A DNA stretch of 64,000 nt. It comes from Corynebacterium sp. HMSC074A01. Its GTDB lineage: Bacteria; Actinomycetota; Actinomycetes; Mycobacteriales; Mycobacteriaceae. Where the stretch lies: NCBI RefSeq assembly GCF_001831515.1, contig NZ_KV825628.1:45584-109583 (forward strand), read 5' to 3'. The notes under the pieces are model-generated. The model was not told the origin of the DNA and made no database searches. It worked only from the letters and a program-made list of their open reading frames with translations. A program made the position numbers and the translations under genes. Positions 1-7,684 of this stretch are shown here, one piece after another (the stretch's first letter is position 1; each line of letters opens with the position of its first letter).

Positions 1-2
1 GC

Positions 3-968
3 GAAGATCGCCTGGTCATCGGCCTGCCCGGCTACATCCTGACCTGCTGGATGGAGCCGCAACTGCCCGCCTCGCTGCATCTGGACGGCCAGCTGCGCGT
101 CCCGCTGCCATTAGCAGAGTCCAGCACACTCACCCGCATCCTCAACACCTACAACGGGCAGTCACCGGGGCCGGTGGCCAGCTACCGCGTCACCGACGCG
201 GGCACGCTCGCCGTGCGCATGCGCGCGGGCACGTTCATCTCCGATGGGTTGAGCGAGGAGCAGCTGCACAACTGGCTGCGCACGCTTATCGACGCCACCG
301 CGCACCTCGTCCACGAACTCGACCGCCTCTTCCCCGAAGCGGACATCTTCGCCCCACTTCCCGAGCCGCTGCGCACCGAGCAGGACTACGCCCAGCTGAC
401 CGGCAAGCACCCGAAGTGGCGCCACCGGGCGGAAACTCCCCGCAGGACCTGGACCCCAGAGCTGGACGAGTTCACCTACACCGACGCAGACCTTGCGAAG
501 CAGGCACGGCTGCGCCCCAAGTGGCTCACCGAGCAGATGCTGCGCGAAGCCGTCGGCGGCCTCGGCGTGGTCTACGGCATCCGCGAAGACAACGTGCTGC
601 TCACCACGATCAACGGCATGTCGATTTCCGTGGAGTCGCTCATTGGGCAGTGGGTGCGCGTCTACGGCATCTGGTTTACCGACTTGCCGTCAAAGGAGCA
701 CGCGACCAACCTCGCGCTGTTGTGCAACGAGGCCAACGACCGCACCCTGATGGAGGCCTGCAGCGTGTTTTCCGATGCGGAGCATGCCATCGTGGTGATC
801 AGCTCGCATTTGCTTATCGACGCCGGCGTCTCCCCCGCCCAGCTATTCACCCACATCCAGTACGCGAACCGGTACCACATGGACATGCTGGACTACATCT
901 CCACCCAAGCCACGGGCGAGTGCTGCATCGACTGGCCGCAGGAGTACCCCGACGACCCGCCGCGCTAA
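3..968 (+). CDS. YbjN-like conserved protein, 5' end missing
   Basis: The reading frame is open to the left edge of the window, so the true start lies upstream; an internal ATG at 51 gives 305 residues. The product is soluble, with no signal peptide or membrane segment. It reads as two related halves: residues 1-105 after the ATG, and 165-300, the latter containing alternating strands and helices (VRVYGIWFTD, then a long helix after NDRTLMEAC). This looks like the YbjN/T3SS-chaperone-like fold common in Actinobacteria, where the function is unknown. The family assignment rests on pattern only. Two copies of the dispersed 13-mer GCTTNTCGACGCC lie inside the gene. It converges with the minus-strand gene that ends at 976. 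Confidence 0.6.
   Translation, partial: EDRLVIGLPGYILTCWMEPQLPASLHLDGQLRVPLPLAESSTLTRILNTYNGQSPGPVASYRVTDAGTLAVRMRAGTFISDGLSEEQLHNWLRTLIDATAHLVHELDRLFPEADIFAPLPEPLRTEQDYAQLTGKHPKWRHRAETPRRTWTPELDEFTYTDADLAKQARLRPKWLTEQMLREAVGGLGVVYGIREDNVLLTTINGMSISVESLIGQWVRVYGIWFTDLPSKEHATNLALLCNEANDRTLMEACSVFSDAEHAIVVISSHLLIDAGVSPAQLFTHIQYANRYHMDMLDYISTQATGECCIDWPQEYPDDPPR
284..296 (+). repeat. 13-mer copy GCTTNTCGACGCC (N=A)
   Basis: Exact copy inside the YbjN-like gene, read as LIDA. Confidence 0.9.
812..824 (+). repeat. 13-mer copy GCTTNTCGACGCC (N=A)
   Basis: Second exact copy inside the YbjN-like gene, read as LIDA. Confidence 0.9.
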
Positions 969-975
969 CTTGCGC

Positions 976-1581
976 TTAGACGATTTCTGCTGCGCTGTCT
1001 CCTGCGCTGTCCCCCGACACGAAGGCGTACACGTTGGCCAGCCAGTAGGACAGGGCCGCGGTAAAGGGACCCACGCACCAGGCCACACCAAGGCTGACCG
1101 GCGGCACCACCTGCAGCGACTGGCCGTCAGCAAGCTCGGCAAACCCCTGCTGCTGCAGGCTAATCACCAGGTTGCCGGTGGTGTAAAGAGCAAAGGCCGC
1201 AGCAGCCGCGCAGACAATCAGCCACACCAGCGTGCTGACGCCACCGCGTCTCTCGCCACGGGAAGACTGCCGGAGCGCAACCACGGCGAGCACAGCGCCA
1301 ATGACGGCGTTAAGCAGGCTAAACCAGCCGAGCGCGGCGAACTCCACGTTCGCGGGGCTGGCGATCTGGTCAACGGCCACCCCGCCGTGGGCGGCGGTGC
1401 CCACGTAGGCGGGCCGCAGCCACGCCCAGCCCAGCCCGCCAATGATGCCGAGGCCGAGCGCGCACGCGACAAGGCCCGCCCCTGCCCCAAGGCGTGCGAG
1501 AACTGCGCGCGCCCGACGGCGGGAGGCGGGCTTTGCCGCAGGTTCACTGCCCGCGGCAGAAACGGTTACAGCGGTACTCAA
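976..1581 (-). CDS. small integral membrane protein, four predicted membrane segments
   Basis: The product has 201 residues. After a basic N-terminus (residues 17-30, RRRARAVLAR) there are hydrophobic stretches at about 32-54, 83-103, 117-137 and 163-188, so it is probably a four-helix inner-membrane protein with a Ser/Ala/Glu tail. The general shape resembles actinobacterial DUF2567-type proteins, but I cannot confirm the family. The start is TTG, five bases after the stop of the lipoprotein gene upstream, which suggests co-transcription and perhaps coupled translation with it. The TTG start is uncertain. Function unknown. Confidence 0.6.
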   Translation of the reverse strand: MSTAVTVSAAGSEPAAKPASRRRARAVLARLGAGAGLVACALGLGIIGGLGWAWLRPAYVGTAAHGGVAVDQIASPANVEFAALGWFSLLNAVIGAVLAVVALRQSSRGERRGGVSTLVWLIVCAAAAAFALYTTGNLVISLQQQGFAELADGQSLQVVPPVSLGVAWCVGPFTAALSYWLANVYAFVSGDSAGDSAAEIV

Positions 1582-1586
1582 CGCGA

Positions 1587-2312
1587 TTAGTTACAGAGCT
1601 TCCAGCGGCCGTCCTCGCGCTGGAAGAGCTGCGTCTGTGTATCCTCGCCGGAATCATTGCGGGCGGTGACCGAGGCAGAAGCCCGGTCGCCGTCGACGCG
1701 CACATCCGCCAGCGAGATCTCCGAGCGCGGCAGCTCAATGCCCATACCGGCCTCTTCCTGCATGCGGGCGGCCTCTTCGACGGACTCGAGCGTCATGCCT
1801 TGGCGCTCCAGCTCCTCCATCGCCGGGTCGGTCACGGCCTTGCAGGAGTTATCCAAGATGACCCGGGTCCAGCTGGCCAGCGACTCCGGGTTGGAGACAG
1901 CCTCGACCACCTTGGTCATCTCATCAATGTCAGCCTGGGAAGCCTCCTGGCCGCCGGCGATGGGCTCGTGCGTGACCTGCTCGTACTGGCCGTCAGCAAA
2001 CGGGTTGGCGATCGTGGGTACCTCGCCCGCGTCACCGGACTCGCCGGACTCGCCGTCCTTCTTCTCCGACTTCTGCTCTTTCTTGCCGTCGGTGTTCTTT
2101 TCCTTGTCGGCTTTTTCCTTGTCGCCCGAGTTCTCCTCGGACTTATTGGCAGCGCCGTCAACGGACTCGGTCGCCTCCGGGGCCTCGGCTGCGGTGGAGA
2201 GGCCGGAGCTGGTGGTTTCCTTGTCGGAGCCACATGCGGCAAGCGGAAGGACCAACGCCAACGCGGTCATGCCTGCTGCAGCAGCCTTCGATGTCTTGGT
2301 AGAAAACCTCAC
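1587..2312 (-). CDS. putative lipoprotein with acidic/lysine-rich linker
   Basis: The product has 241 residues. A lipoprotein signal peptide ends in the lipobox LAAC with the lipidated Cys at 27. Residues 30-95 are a low-complexity Glu/Lys/Ser/Asp-rich tether, followed by a folded domain (about 100-241) with one Cys near 155 and a second near the C-terminus. The fold, ending in DGRWKLCN, resembles the small DUF4878/NTF2-like lipoprotein domains, but I do not recognise it firmly. The start is GTG, with AGAGAGG seven bases upstream. The product should be anchored to the outer face of the membrane. It is transcribed divergently from the TetR gene and lies just upstream of the membrane protein at 976. 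Confidence 0.65.
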   Translation of the reverse strand: MRFSTKTSKAAAAGMTALALVLPLAACGSDKETTSSGLSTAAEAPEATESVDGAANKSEENSGDKEKADKEKNTDGKKEQKSEKKDGESGESGDAGEVPTIANPFADGQYEQVTHEPIAGGQEASQADIDEMTKVVEAVSNPESLASWTRVILDNSCKAVTDPAMEELERQGMTLESVEEAARMQEEAGMGIELPRSEISLADVRVDGDRASASVTARNDSGEDTQTQLFQREDGRWKLCN

Positions 2313-2605
2313 GTACTAACCTCTCTTTGTTTTCCGGCGACACATCAACGCCGGCCTCACGCAAAAGCCTTGCCGGTTCGTGAGTCCAGGTTCGTGGATC
2401 GACCCGCACGGCTCACGTGAGTTGCAAATACATTGTGTTGTTTCAAGCCATCTTAACAACGCTCAACTGGGTCACGGTTTCACTACAGGTGCTAACTCTC
2501 TGAGCGGTCTCTGTGAGGTTACATGGCACTCGTCTCTCAGTCGGCGTGTACAAAGCTGCCAAACGCCCCAACTCCGTCCTTGGCTAACCACTACGATGGA
2601 GGGCC
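2313..2605. promoter_or_regulatory. divergent intergenic region with direct repeat and palindrome
   Basis: This gap separates the minus-strand lipoprotein from the plus-strand TetR gene. GGTTCGTG occurs twice (2375-2382 and 2389-2396), 14 bp apart. CTCACGTGAG, a perfect 10-bp palindrome, lies at 2412-2421. These are candidate operator elements for the adjacent TetR regulator; I could not identify convincing -10/-35 boxes. The TetR ribosome-binding site is GGAGG, ending five bases before its ATG. Confidence 0.35.
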
Positions 2606-3202
2606 ATGCAGCTGTCCCGCGAAACGATTACCGCCGCCGCCCTTTCCATCCTGGGCGAGTACGGGCTGGGAGACGTTTCCATGCGCCGCGTCGCCACCGC
2701 CCTCGGCGTCGCCCCCGGCGCGCTGTACTGGCACATAGAAAACAAGCAGGAACTGATCGCCAGCCTCGCGGCCGAAATTGTGCGCCCGGTTTCCGCAGAC
2801 GCGGCAGCCGCTGAAACTACCGACACAGCAGCGCTTGCCGCCTCGCTGCGCGCGCATGTGCTCGAAGTACGCGACGGCGCGGAGGTGGTCCTGGCCGCGC
2901 TCAGCCAGCCCGACGCCCCGGTGCGCGAGGAGCTCATTGCGGTGTTTGTGGCGCAGGTGCGTGCGGAGTGGGGCGAGCGGGCGTCGGCAAGCAAGGCGCG
3001 CGCGGCGGCCGCGAACCTGGTCTACATGACGCTGGGGGCCGCAATGGTCTACCAAGCTGGCGCGCAGCTGGCCTCGCTCACGGGCGAGGCCCCGGCGATT
3101 AGCGCTGCTGACGCCGCCAAAGAGCACGCCGAGGGGGTGGCACTGCTCCTGGCGGGCCTGCGCGCGCCGGGCGCACCGGGCACGGAGACCGGATTGGACT
3201 AG
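2606..3202 (+). CDS. TetR/AcrR family transcriptional regulator
   Basis: The product has 198 residues. The N-terminal helix-turn-helix domain (about 5-50) is typical of TetR: AALSILGEYGLGDVSMRRVA, then LGVAPGALYWHIENKQELI. The C-terminal half is all-helical, alanine-rich and probably the ligand-binding/dimer domain; it is similar in outline to TetR_C proteins with a V-E-V-V-L-A-A-L core. A strong GGAGG site precedes the ATG at 2606. It stops 11 bp before the glgX start, on the same strand. Autoregulation through the 2375-2421 repeats is an inference. The ligand and regulon are unknown. Confidence 0.85.
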   Translation: MQLSRETITAAALSILGEYGLGDVSMRRVATALGVAPGALYWHIENKQELIASLAAEIVRPVSADAAAAETTDTAALAASLRAHVLEVRDGAEVVLAALSQPDAPVREELIAVFVAQVRAEWGERASASKARAAAANLVYMTLGAAMVYQAGAQLASLTGEAPAISAADAAKEHAEGVALLLAGLRAPGAPGTETGLD

Positions 3203-3205
3203 AAT
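3200..3205 (+). promoter_or_regulatory. candidate -10 box for a leaderless glgX transcript
   Basis: TAGAAT lies eight bases before the glgX ATG at 3214, and no good Shine-Dalgarno sequence precedes that ATG. This spacing is typical of leaderless actinobacterial mRNAs, where transcription starts at or next to the start codon. There is no clear -35 box. Confidence 0.4.
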
Positions 3206-3213
3206 CGGCTCCC

Positions 3214-5391
3214 ATGACTGAATCTGCAGCGACATCGCAATCCCCCGAAGCCCCGATCGTGTGGCCGGGGTCCGCCTACCCGCTGGGCTCAACCTACGAC
3301 GGCGCTGGTACCAACTTTGCCCTCTTTTCTGGCGTAGCCGAGCGCGTCGAGCTGTGCCTGATCGACGACGACGGCGCGGAGACCCGCGTGGAGCTCGAAG
3401 AAGTGGACAACCACGTCTGGCACGGCTACCTGCCCACCGTCAGCCCGGGGCAGCGCTACGGCTACCGCGTGCACGGGCCGTGGGACCCGGCGAACGGCAA
3501 ACGCTGTGATGCGAACAAGCTGCTCATCGACCCTTACGCGCGTGCCTTCGACGGCACCTTCGACACGCACAGCTCCCTGTTCTCCTACGACACCACCGCA
3601 GATGAGCCCGGCACCGGCCGCAACGAGGAGGACTCGCTGGGCCACACCATGCTCTCGGTGGTGATCAACCCGTTCTTCGACTGGGGCGATGACCGCAACC
3701 CGCGCATCCCGGACGAGGAGACCGTGATCTACGAGTGCCACGTCAAGGGCATGACGCAGACCCACCCGGAGGTCCCAGAAAACCTGCGCGGCACCTACGC
3801 CGGCATGGCACACCCGGCCGTGGTGGACTACCTCAAGGACCTGGGTGTGACCTCGGTAGAGCTGCTGCCGGTGCACCAGTTCTTCCAGGACGACCGCCTC
3901 AAAGAGCTGGGCCTGCGCAACTACTGGGGCTACAACACCTTCGGCTTCTTCGCACCCGAGCACCACTACGCCTCGAGCTCGAACCCGGGTGACGCGGTCG
4001 CCGAGTTCAAGCACATGGTGCGCGCCTACCACGACGCGGGCATGGAGGTCATCCTGGACGTGGTGTACAACCACACCGCCGAGGGCAACCACTTGGGCCC
4101 AACGATCGCCTTCCGCGGCATTGACAACGAGGCCTACTACCGCCTGGTGGAAGACGACAAGTACCACTACATGGACTACACCGGCACCGGCAACTCCTTT
4201 AACGTACGCGACCCGCACTCCCTGCAGCTGATCATGGACAGCCTGCGCTACTGGGTCACCGAGATGCACGTCGACGGGTTCCGCTTCGATCTGGCCTCCA
4301 CGCTCGCGCGCGAGTTCTCGGACGTGGACCGCCTGGCCACCTTCTTCGACCTGGTGCAGCAGGACCCGGTGGTCAGCCAGGTCAAGCTCATCGCCGAGCC
4401 CTGGGACGTGGGCGAGGGCGGCTACCAGGTGGGCAACTTCCCCGCCCTGTGGAGCGAGTGGAACGGCAAGTACCGCGACACTATGCGCGACTTCTGGCGC
4501 GGCGAGCCCTCCACGCTCGGCGAGTTCGCCTCACGCCTGACCGGCTCCTCGGATCTGTACCAGCACAACGGCCGCCGCCCGACGGCCTCGATCAACTTCA
4601 TCACCGCCCACGACGGCTTTACCCTCAACGACCTGGTCAGCTACAACGAGAAGCACAACGAGGCCAACGGCGAGGACAACCGCGACGGCGAGAGCCACAA
4701 CCGCTCCTGGAACTGCGGTGTGGAGGGCCCCACGGATGATCCGGAGATCCGCCAACTGCGCGCCCAGCAGCGCCGCAACTTCCTGACCACGCTTCTGCTT
4801 TCGCAGGGCACCCCGATGATTTCGCACGGCGACGAGTTCGCCCGCACCCAGGGCGGCAACAACAACGTCTACTGCCAGGACAACGAGATCGCGTGGATGA
4901 ACTGGGACCGTCTGCAGGAGGCGGACGAGCTCCACGACTTCACCAAACGCCTCATCGCGATCCGCCAGGCCCACCCGGTCTTCCGCCGCCGCCGCTTCCT
5001 CTCCGGCGGTGCGCTGGGCGAGGACGTGCTCGACCGCGAGATCGCGTGGCTGGTCCCGGATGGTCAGCTCATGGAGCAGAAGGACTGGGATTTCGCCTTC
5101 GGCAAGGCGCTGATGGTCTACCTCAACGGCGACGCTATCACCGAGCCGGACGCCCGCGGCCGCCAGGTCACCGACGATTCCTTCGTGTTGATGTTTAACG
5201 CCCACTACGAGGACATTGAGTTCCGCATCCCGCCGCAGAAGTTCGGCGCGAAGTGGGAGGTCCTCATCGACACCACGGAGCCGTTGGGCTACCCGGTCGG
5301 CTTCGCCCCGGCGGAGGCAGAGGGCACCCTGACGGTGCCCGCCCGCTCGACGATCGTGCTCAAGCAGATCGAGCCGCCGGTGATGTCCTAG
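3214..5391 (+). CDS. glgX: glycogen debranching enzyme GlgX (isoamylase-type, GH13)
   Basis: The product has 725 residues, the usual length for GlgX. It hydrolyses alpha-1,6 branches of phosphorylase-limited glycogen in the cytoplasm and releases maltodextrins that TreY/TreZ can use. The N-terminal beta-sandwich (CBM48-like, about 15-120) contains YPLGSTYDGAGTNFALFS. The GH13 barrel follows, with conserved regions DVVYNHTAEG (region I), DGFRFDLAS (nucleophile Asp, region II), a Glu in the LIAEPWDVG segment (acid/base, region III) and FITAHDGFT (region IV). The C-terminal beta domain ends near 725. It follows the TetR gene by 11 bp, so TetR may control it. The gene is intact and has the same base composition as its neighbours. 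Confidence 0.95.
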   Translation: MTESAATSQSPEAPIVWPGSAYPLGSTYDGAGTNFALFSGVAERVELCLIDDDGAETRVELEEVDNHVWHGYLPTVSPGQRYGYRVHGPWDPANGKRCDANKLLIDPYARAFDGTFDTHSSLFSYDTTADEPGTGRNEEDSLGHTMLSVVINPFFDWGDDRNPRIPDEETVIYECHVKGMTQTHPEVPENLRGTYAGMAHPAVVDYLKDLGVTSVELLPVHQFFQDDRLKELGLRNYWGYNTFGFFAPEHHYASSSNPGDAVAEFKHMVRAYHDAGMEVILDVVYNHTAEGNHLGPTIAFRGIDNEAYYRLVEDDKYHYMDYTGTGNSFNVRDPHSLQLIMDSLRYWVTEMHVDGFRFDLASTLAREFSDVDRLATFFDLVQQDPVVSQVKLIAEPWDVGEGGYQVGNFPALWSEWNGKYRDTMRDFWRGEPSTLGEFASRLTGSSDLYQHNGRRPTASINFITAHDGFTLNDLVSYNEKHNEANGEDNRDGESHNRSWNCGVEGPTDDPEIRQLRAQQRRNFLTTLLLSQGTPMISHGDEFARTQGGNNNVYCQDNEIAWMNWDRLQEADELHDFTKRLIAIRQAHPVFRRRRFLSGGALGEDVLDREIAWLVPDGQLMEQKDWDFAFGKALMVYLNGDAITEPDARGRQVTDDSFVLMFNAHYEDIEFRIPPQKFGAKWEVLIDTTEPLGYPVGFAPAEAEGTLTVPARSTIVLKQIEPPVMS

Positions 5392-5398
5392 GGCAACT

Positions 5399-5411
5399 GC
5401 TTATCGACGCC
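5399..5411 (+). repeat. 13-mer copy GCTTNTCGACGCC (N=A)
   Basis: Exact intergenic copy, eight bases after the glgX stop, next to a small inverted repeat. Confidence 0.9.
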
Positions 5412-5412
5412 G

Positions 5413-5431
5413 CGTAGTCCCCGCTAGACTA
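5413..5431. repeat. short inverted repeat between glgX and the exonuclease gene
   Basis: GTAGTC and GACTAC are separated by seven bases. It lies about 40 bp upstream of the GTG start at 5471 and directly after a 13-mer repeat copy. It could be an operator or a weak hairpin; there is no T-tract. Confidence 0.3.
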
Positions 5432-5470
5432 CCGCCTATACGTGCCCACTGTGATTGGAGAGTTTTCGAC

Positions 5471-6898
5471 GTGATTGCTGCCCACGGCGCCCTGGTATCG
5501 GTGACGAACACCGAGGTGGTGGTCCGCCCCTCCCCGCTGTTCGCCGCCCTTTCCGGTCACAGCGCCGAGCGCAGCGTGGCAATCGACGACATCGCCGAAG
5601 TGCACGTGCACGCCGGCGATGGGGTCAGCGAGTACCGCGTCGAATGCGCGCTGCGCAGCGATTCCGAGCACCCGCTGATGCTGCGTTTCGCTCCCGGTGC
5701 GGCGGAGGAGGTCGGCGAGCTGGTCGAACTGCTCGAGCTGGCACGCCAGGGCAAGGCCCCCGAGGTGGACACGGTTGAAGCCGGCGGGAGTACTGCAGGT
5801 GTGCCGGGGCTGAGCTTTGTCGGCTTCGACGTGGAGACGGCGAACCCGCACTGGGGCTCAATCTGCCAGATCGGCCTGGTCAAGATCGTCGACGGCGAAG
5901 AAGTCGAGCGCGCCTCCTGGCTGTGCCAGCCGCCTGAAGAGTACAACTTCTTCGAGCCGGGCAACGTGGCCATCCACGGGATCCGCGCCGAGGATGTTGC
6001 CGACGCCCCCGGCGTGCGCGACCGCATCGACGAGCTGGTCGACTTTGTGGGCGACCTGCCACTCGTGGCGCACAACGCCCAGTTCGACGCCTCCGCGCTG
6101 CATTCGGCGTGCATCGCTACCGGCCGCGAGGTGCCCCCACTGGTGTTTGCGTGTACGCTCGCCCAAGCCCGCGCCAAGAAGCTCGGCGTGCGCAACCACC
6201 GCTTGCCGACGCTCGCGGAACACTTCGGCACCCCACTGGACAATCACCACGACGCCTGCGCTGATGCGGCGGCGTGCGCTGGCATCATGCTCGGCTTGGT
6301 CCGCGAGGCGGGCTACACCGGTTCGCTGATGGGCTTTGTCCACGATTCCGGGTTCGCCATGGGCACCATCGAGCAGGCGAAGGTCTCGCCGGTGGTGCGC
6401 GACCGTTCCGGTGAGAAGCGTGCACTGCAGGCCGAGCGCTTCGCCGAGGGCGGGGCGCGCACGGTGGTCGAGGCCGCTGCGGCTCCCCGGGGTAGTAACC
6501 AGGCGGGGCCGCAGCGTCGAGAAGCGGGCGCTTCTCGCGGCGAGTCTGCGCAGCGCAGGCCCGCGCCCTGGCAGTCCGTGGCCACCCCGGATACCGTGCC
6601 GGAGCCGAACCCGGACGCGAGCCCGGACTCTGCTCTGTTTGGCGAGCACGTCACGCTCACCGGCGAATTCGAGCCCTTTGACAAGGGCACGCTGTGGAAT
6701 GGCATCGCCGAGCTCGGCGGCCAGGTGGGCAAGAACGTGACGAAGAAGACGACCATTCTGGTGGTCGGCGCGTGGAACTCGGTGACCTCGAAGGAAAAGC
6801 GCGCCAACGAGCTCAACGAGAAGGGCCAGGGCATCCAGATCTGGCAGGCAGACAAACTGCTCAATGTGCTGGGTCTGGACGAAACCCCGCCGTTTTAG
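5471..6898 (+). CDS. DEDD-family 3'-5' exonuclease with C-terminal BRCT domain
   Basis: The product has 475 residues. The exonuclease domain (about 115-280) resembles the DNA polymerase III epsilon subunit. It shows FDVETAN (catalytic Asp120 and Glu122), AHNAQFD (second Asp) and a late H-x(4)-D motif in NHHDACADA. The C-terminus (about 385-470) is a BRCT domain (TLTGEFEPFDKGTLWNGI, then ILVVGAW). Residues 1-95 form a separate small beta-rich domain that looks PH-like; residues 300-380 are a disordered linker. DNA repair or processing is the likely role, but it is not certain that the protein belongs to the replicase. The start is GTG with GGAGAG eight bases upstream. Corynebacterial genomes commonly carry such a gene. 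Confidence 0.85.
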   Translation: MIAAHGALVSVTNTEVVVRPSPLFAALSGHSAERSVAIDDIAEVHVHAGDGVSEYRVECALRSDSEHPLMLRFAPGAAEEVGELVELLELARQGKAPEVDTVEAGGSTAGVPGLSFVGFDVETANPHWGSICQIGLVKIVDGEEVERASWLCQPPEEYNFFEPGNVAIHGIRAEDVADAPGVRDRIDELVDFVGDLPLVAHNAQFDASALHSACIATGREVPPLVFACTLAQARAKKLGVRNHRLPTLAEHFGTPLDNHHDACADAAACAGIMLGLVREAGYTGSLMGFVHDSGFAMGTIEQAKVSPVVRDRSGEKRALQAERFAEGGARTVVEAAAAPRGSNQAGPQRREAGASRGESAQRRPAPWQSVATPDTVPEPNPDASPDSALFGEHVTLTGEFEPFDKGTLWNGIAELGGQVGKNVTKKTTILVVGAWNSVTSKEKRANELNEKGQGIQIWQADKLLNVLGLDETPPF

Positions 6899-6900
6899 GA

Positions 6901-6947
6901 CCGGTTTTGCGGGCGCGAGAAAATTTCTTGCCCGCGGAGGGAACCGG
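6901..6947. repeat. nested inverted repeat after the exonuclease gene
   Basis: The outer arms are CCGGTT (6901-6906) and AACCGG (6942-6947). The inner arms are GCGGGC (6909-6914) and GCCCGC (6930-6935), with a further AGAAA/TTTCT match at the centre. The RNA should fold into a strong hairpin. It has no T-tract, so it may be a rho-type terminator, a processing site or a leader element for the gene at 6975. Confidence 0.4.
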
Positions 6948-6974
6948 AGCCACTTTGGCTGCGTCTAACTATGT

Positions 6975-7583
6975 ATGACGCATTCCACCACCACTCTGTC
7001 TCCTGCCCACCGACCAACGCTGAAGGCTCCCGCTGTGATTCCACGGCTCGCGTGGCGCGACGAGCGCTACGGCACGGGCCCCTACGCCTGGATCACCGCG
7101 GGCCTGAACACCTCGACCGCCTATGTGCGCCTGTCGCGCGGACTCGCCTGCGTCTTTGATACGAAGGAGCACGGCGCGCTGTCCCACCAGCAGGTGGGCC
7201 ACTTAGGCTTTAACGAACACCAGCTGTGGAACGCCGTAGGCGCGCACCTGGCGGGCCTGGCCGATACCTTCTGGGTGCGCCCCGCCTTGGGCAGTGATCC
7301 TGGGCAGCTGCTGAAAGGTGTCGAGGTCCAAGCGCGCGGGCACACCGCCGCGGGCTGGCTCGCCCACCCGCAGTCCTTCCAGAAGCTTCACCAGCACCTG
7401 GTTGCCACGCTGCGCCCGCGCCACGAGCTGACCTACTACGTGGGCGATGGCGACACGCTTTTTGCCTTCGATGCGACCGCGCGCCAGGTCGCGCAAACGC
7501 TGGGCTGGGATCGCCTCATGCGCTACTCGCTCGGGTTTCCGCTGCTGGCCGTGCCGCCCCGGACCCCGATGCGTTTTACCTAG
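6975..7583 (+). CDS. conserved protein of unknown function
   Basis: The product has 202 residues and no signal peptide or membrane segment. It contains an HPQSFQKLHQHL segment and a FVADAT-like stretch (TLFAFDATARQVAQTL) near the C-terminus. I do not recognise a family. It lies between the exonuclease gene and treY on the same strand. The ATG at 6975 overlaps another ATG at 6971 in a different frame; 6975 opens the long frame. A weak start context makes the exact start uncertain. The codon pattern matches the neighbouring genes, so it is very likely a real gene. Confidence 0.65.
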   Translation: MTHSTTTLSPAHRPTLKAPAVIPRLAWRDERYGTGPYAWITAGLNTSTAYVRLSRGLACVFDTKEHGALSHQQVGHLGFNEHQLWNAVGAHLAGLADTFWVRPALGSDPGQLLKGVEVQARGHTAAGWLAHPQSFQKLHQHLVATLRPRHELTYYVGDGDTLFAFDATARQVAQTLGWDRLMRYSLGFPLLAVPPRTPMRFT

Positions 7584-7607
7584 TCCCCGGTTGTTCGCCC
7601 CGCTTTT

Positions 7608-7622
7608 CACTACAGTGTAGTG
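7608..7622. promoter_or_regulatory. palindromic candidate operator upstream of treY
   Basis: CACTACA-G-TGTAGTG is a perfect 7+1+7 bp palindrome about 63 bp before the treY ATG. A possible -10 (TACAGT, 7611-7616) lies within it and TTGTTC lies upstream at 7591-7596, although the spacing of 14 bp is short. Control of treY by a dimeric repressor is an inference. Confidence 0.4.
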
Positions 7623-7684
7623 GGGTGTACTGGCACCGCGGAGGTGCCGCGAGACAAGCAAGCCCGCACAAGGAGCGAGACGTC

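Noticed and set aside
3289..4269. Long minus-strand frame opposite glgX, and similar frames opposite other genes
   Set aside because: These mirror codon periodicity of high-GC genes and have no start signals or family motifs.
7625..7684. Upstream extension of treY
   Set aside because: The ATG at 7685 follows AAGGAG and gives the conserved PITSTYRLQL N-terminus.
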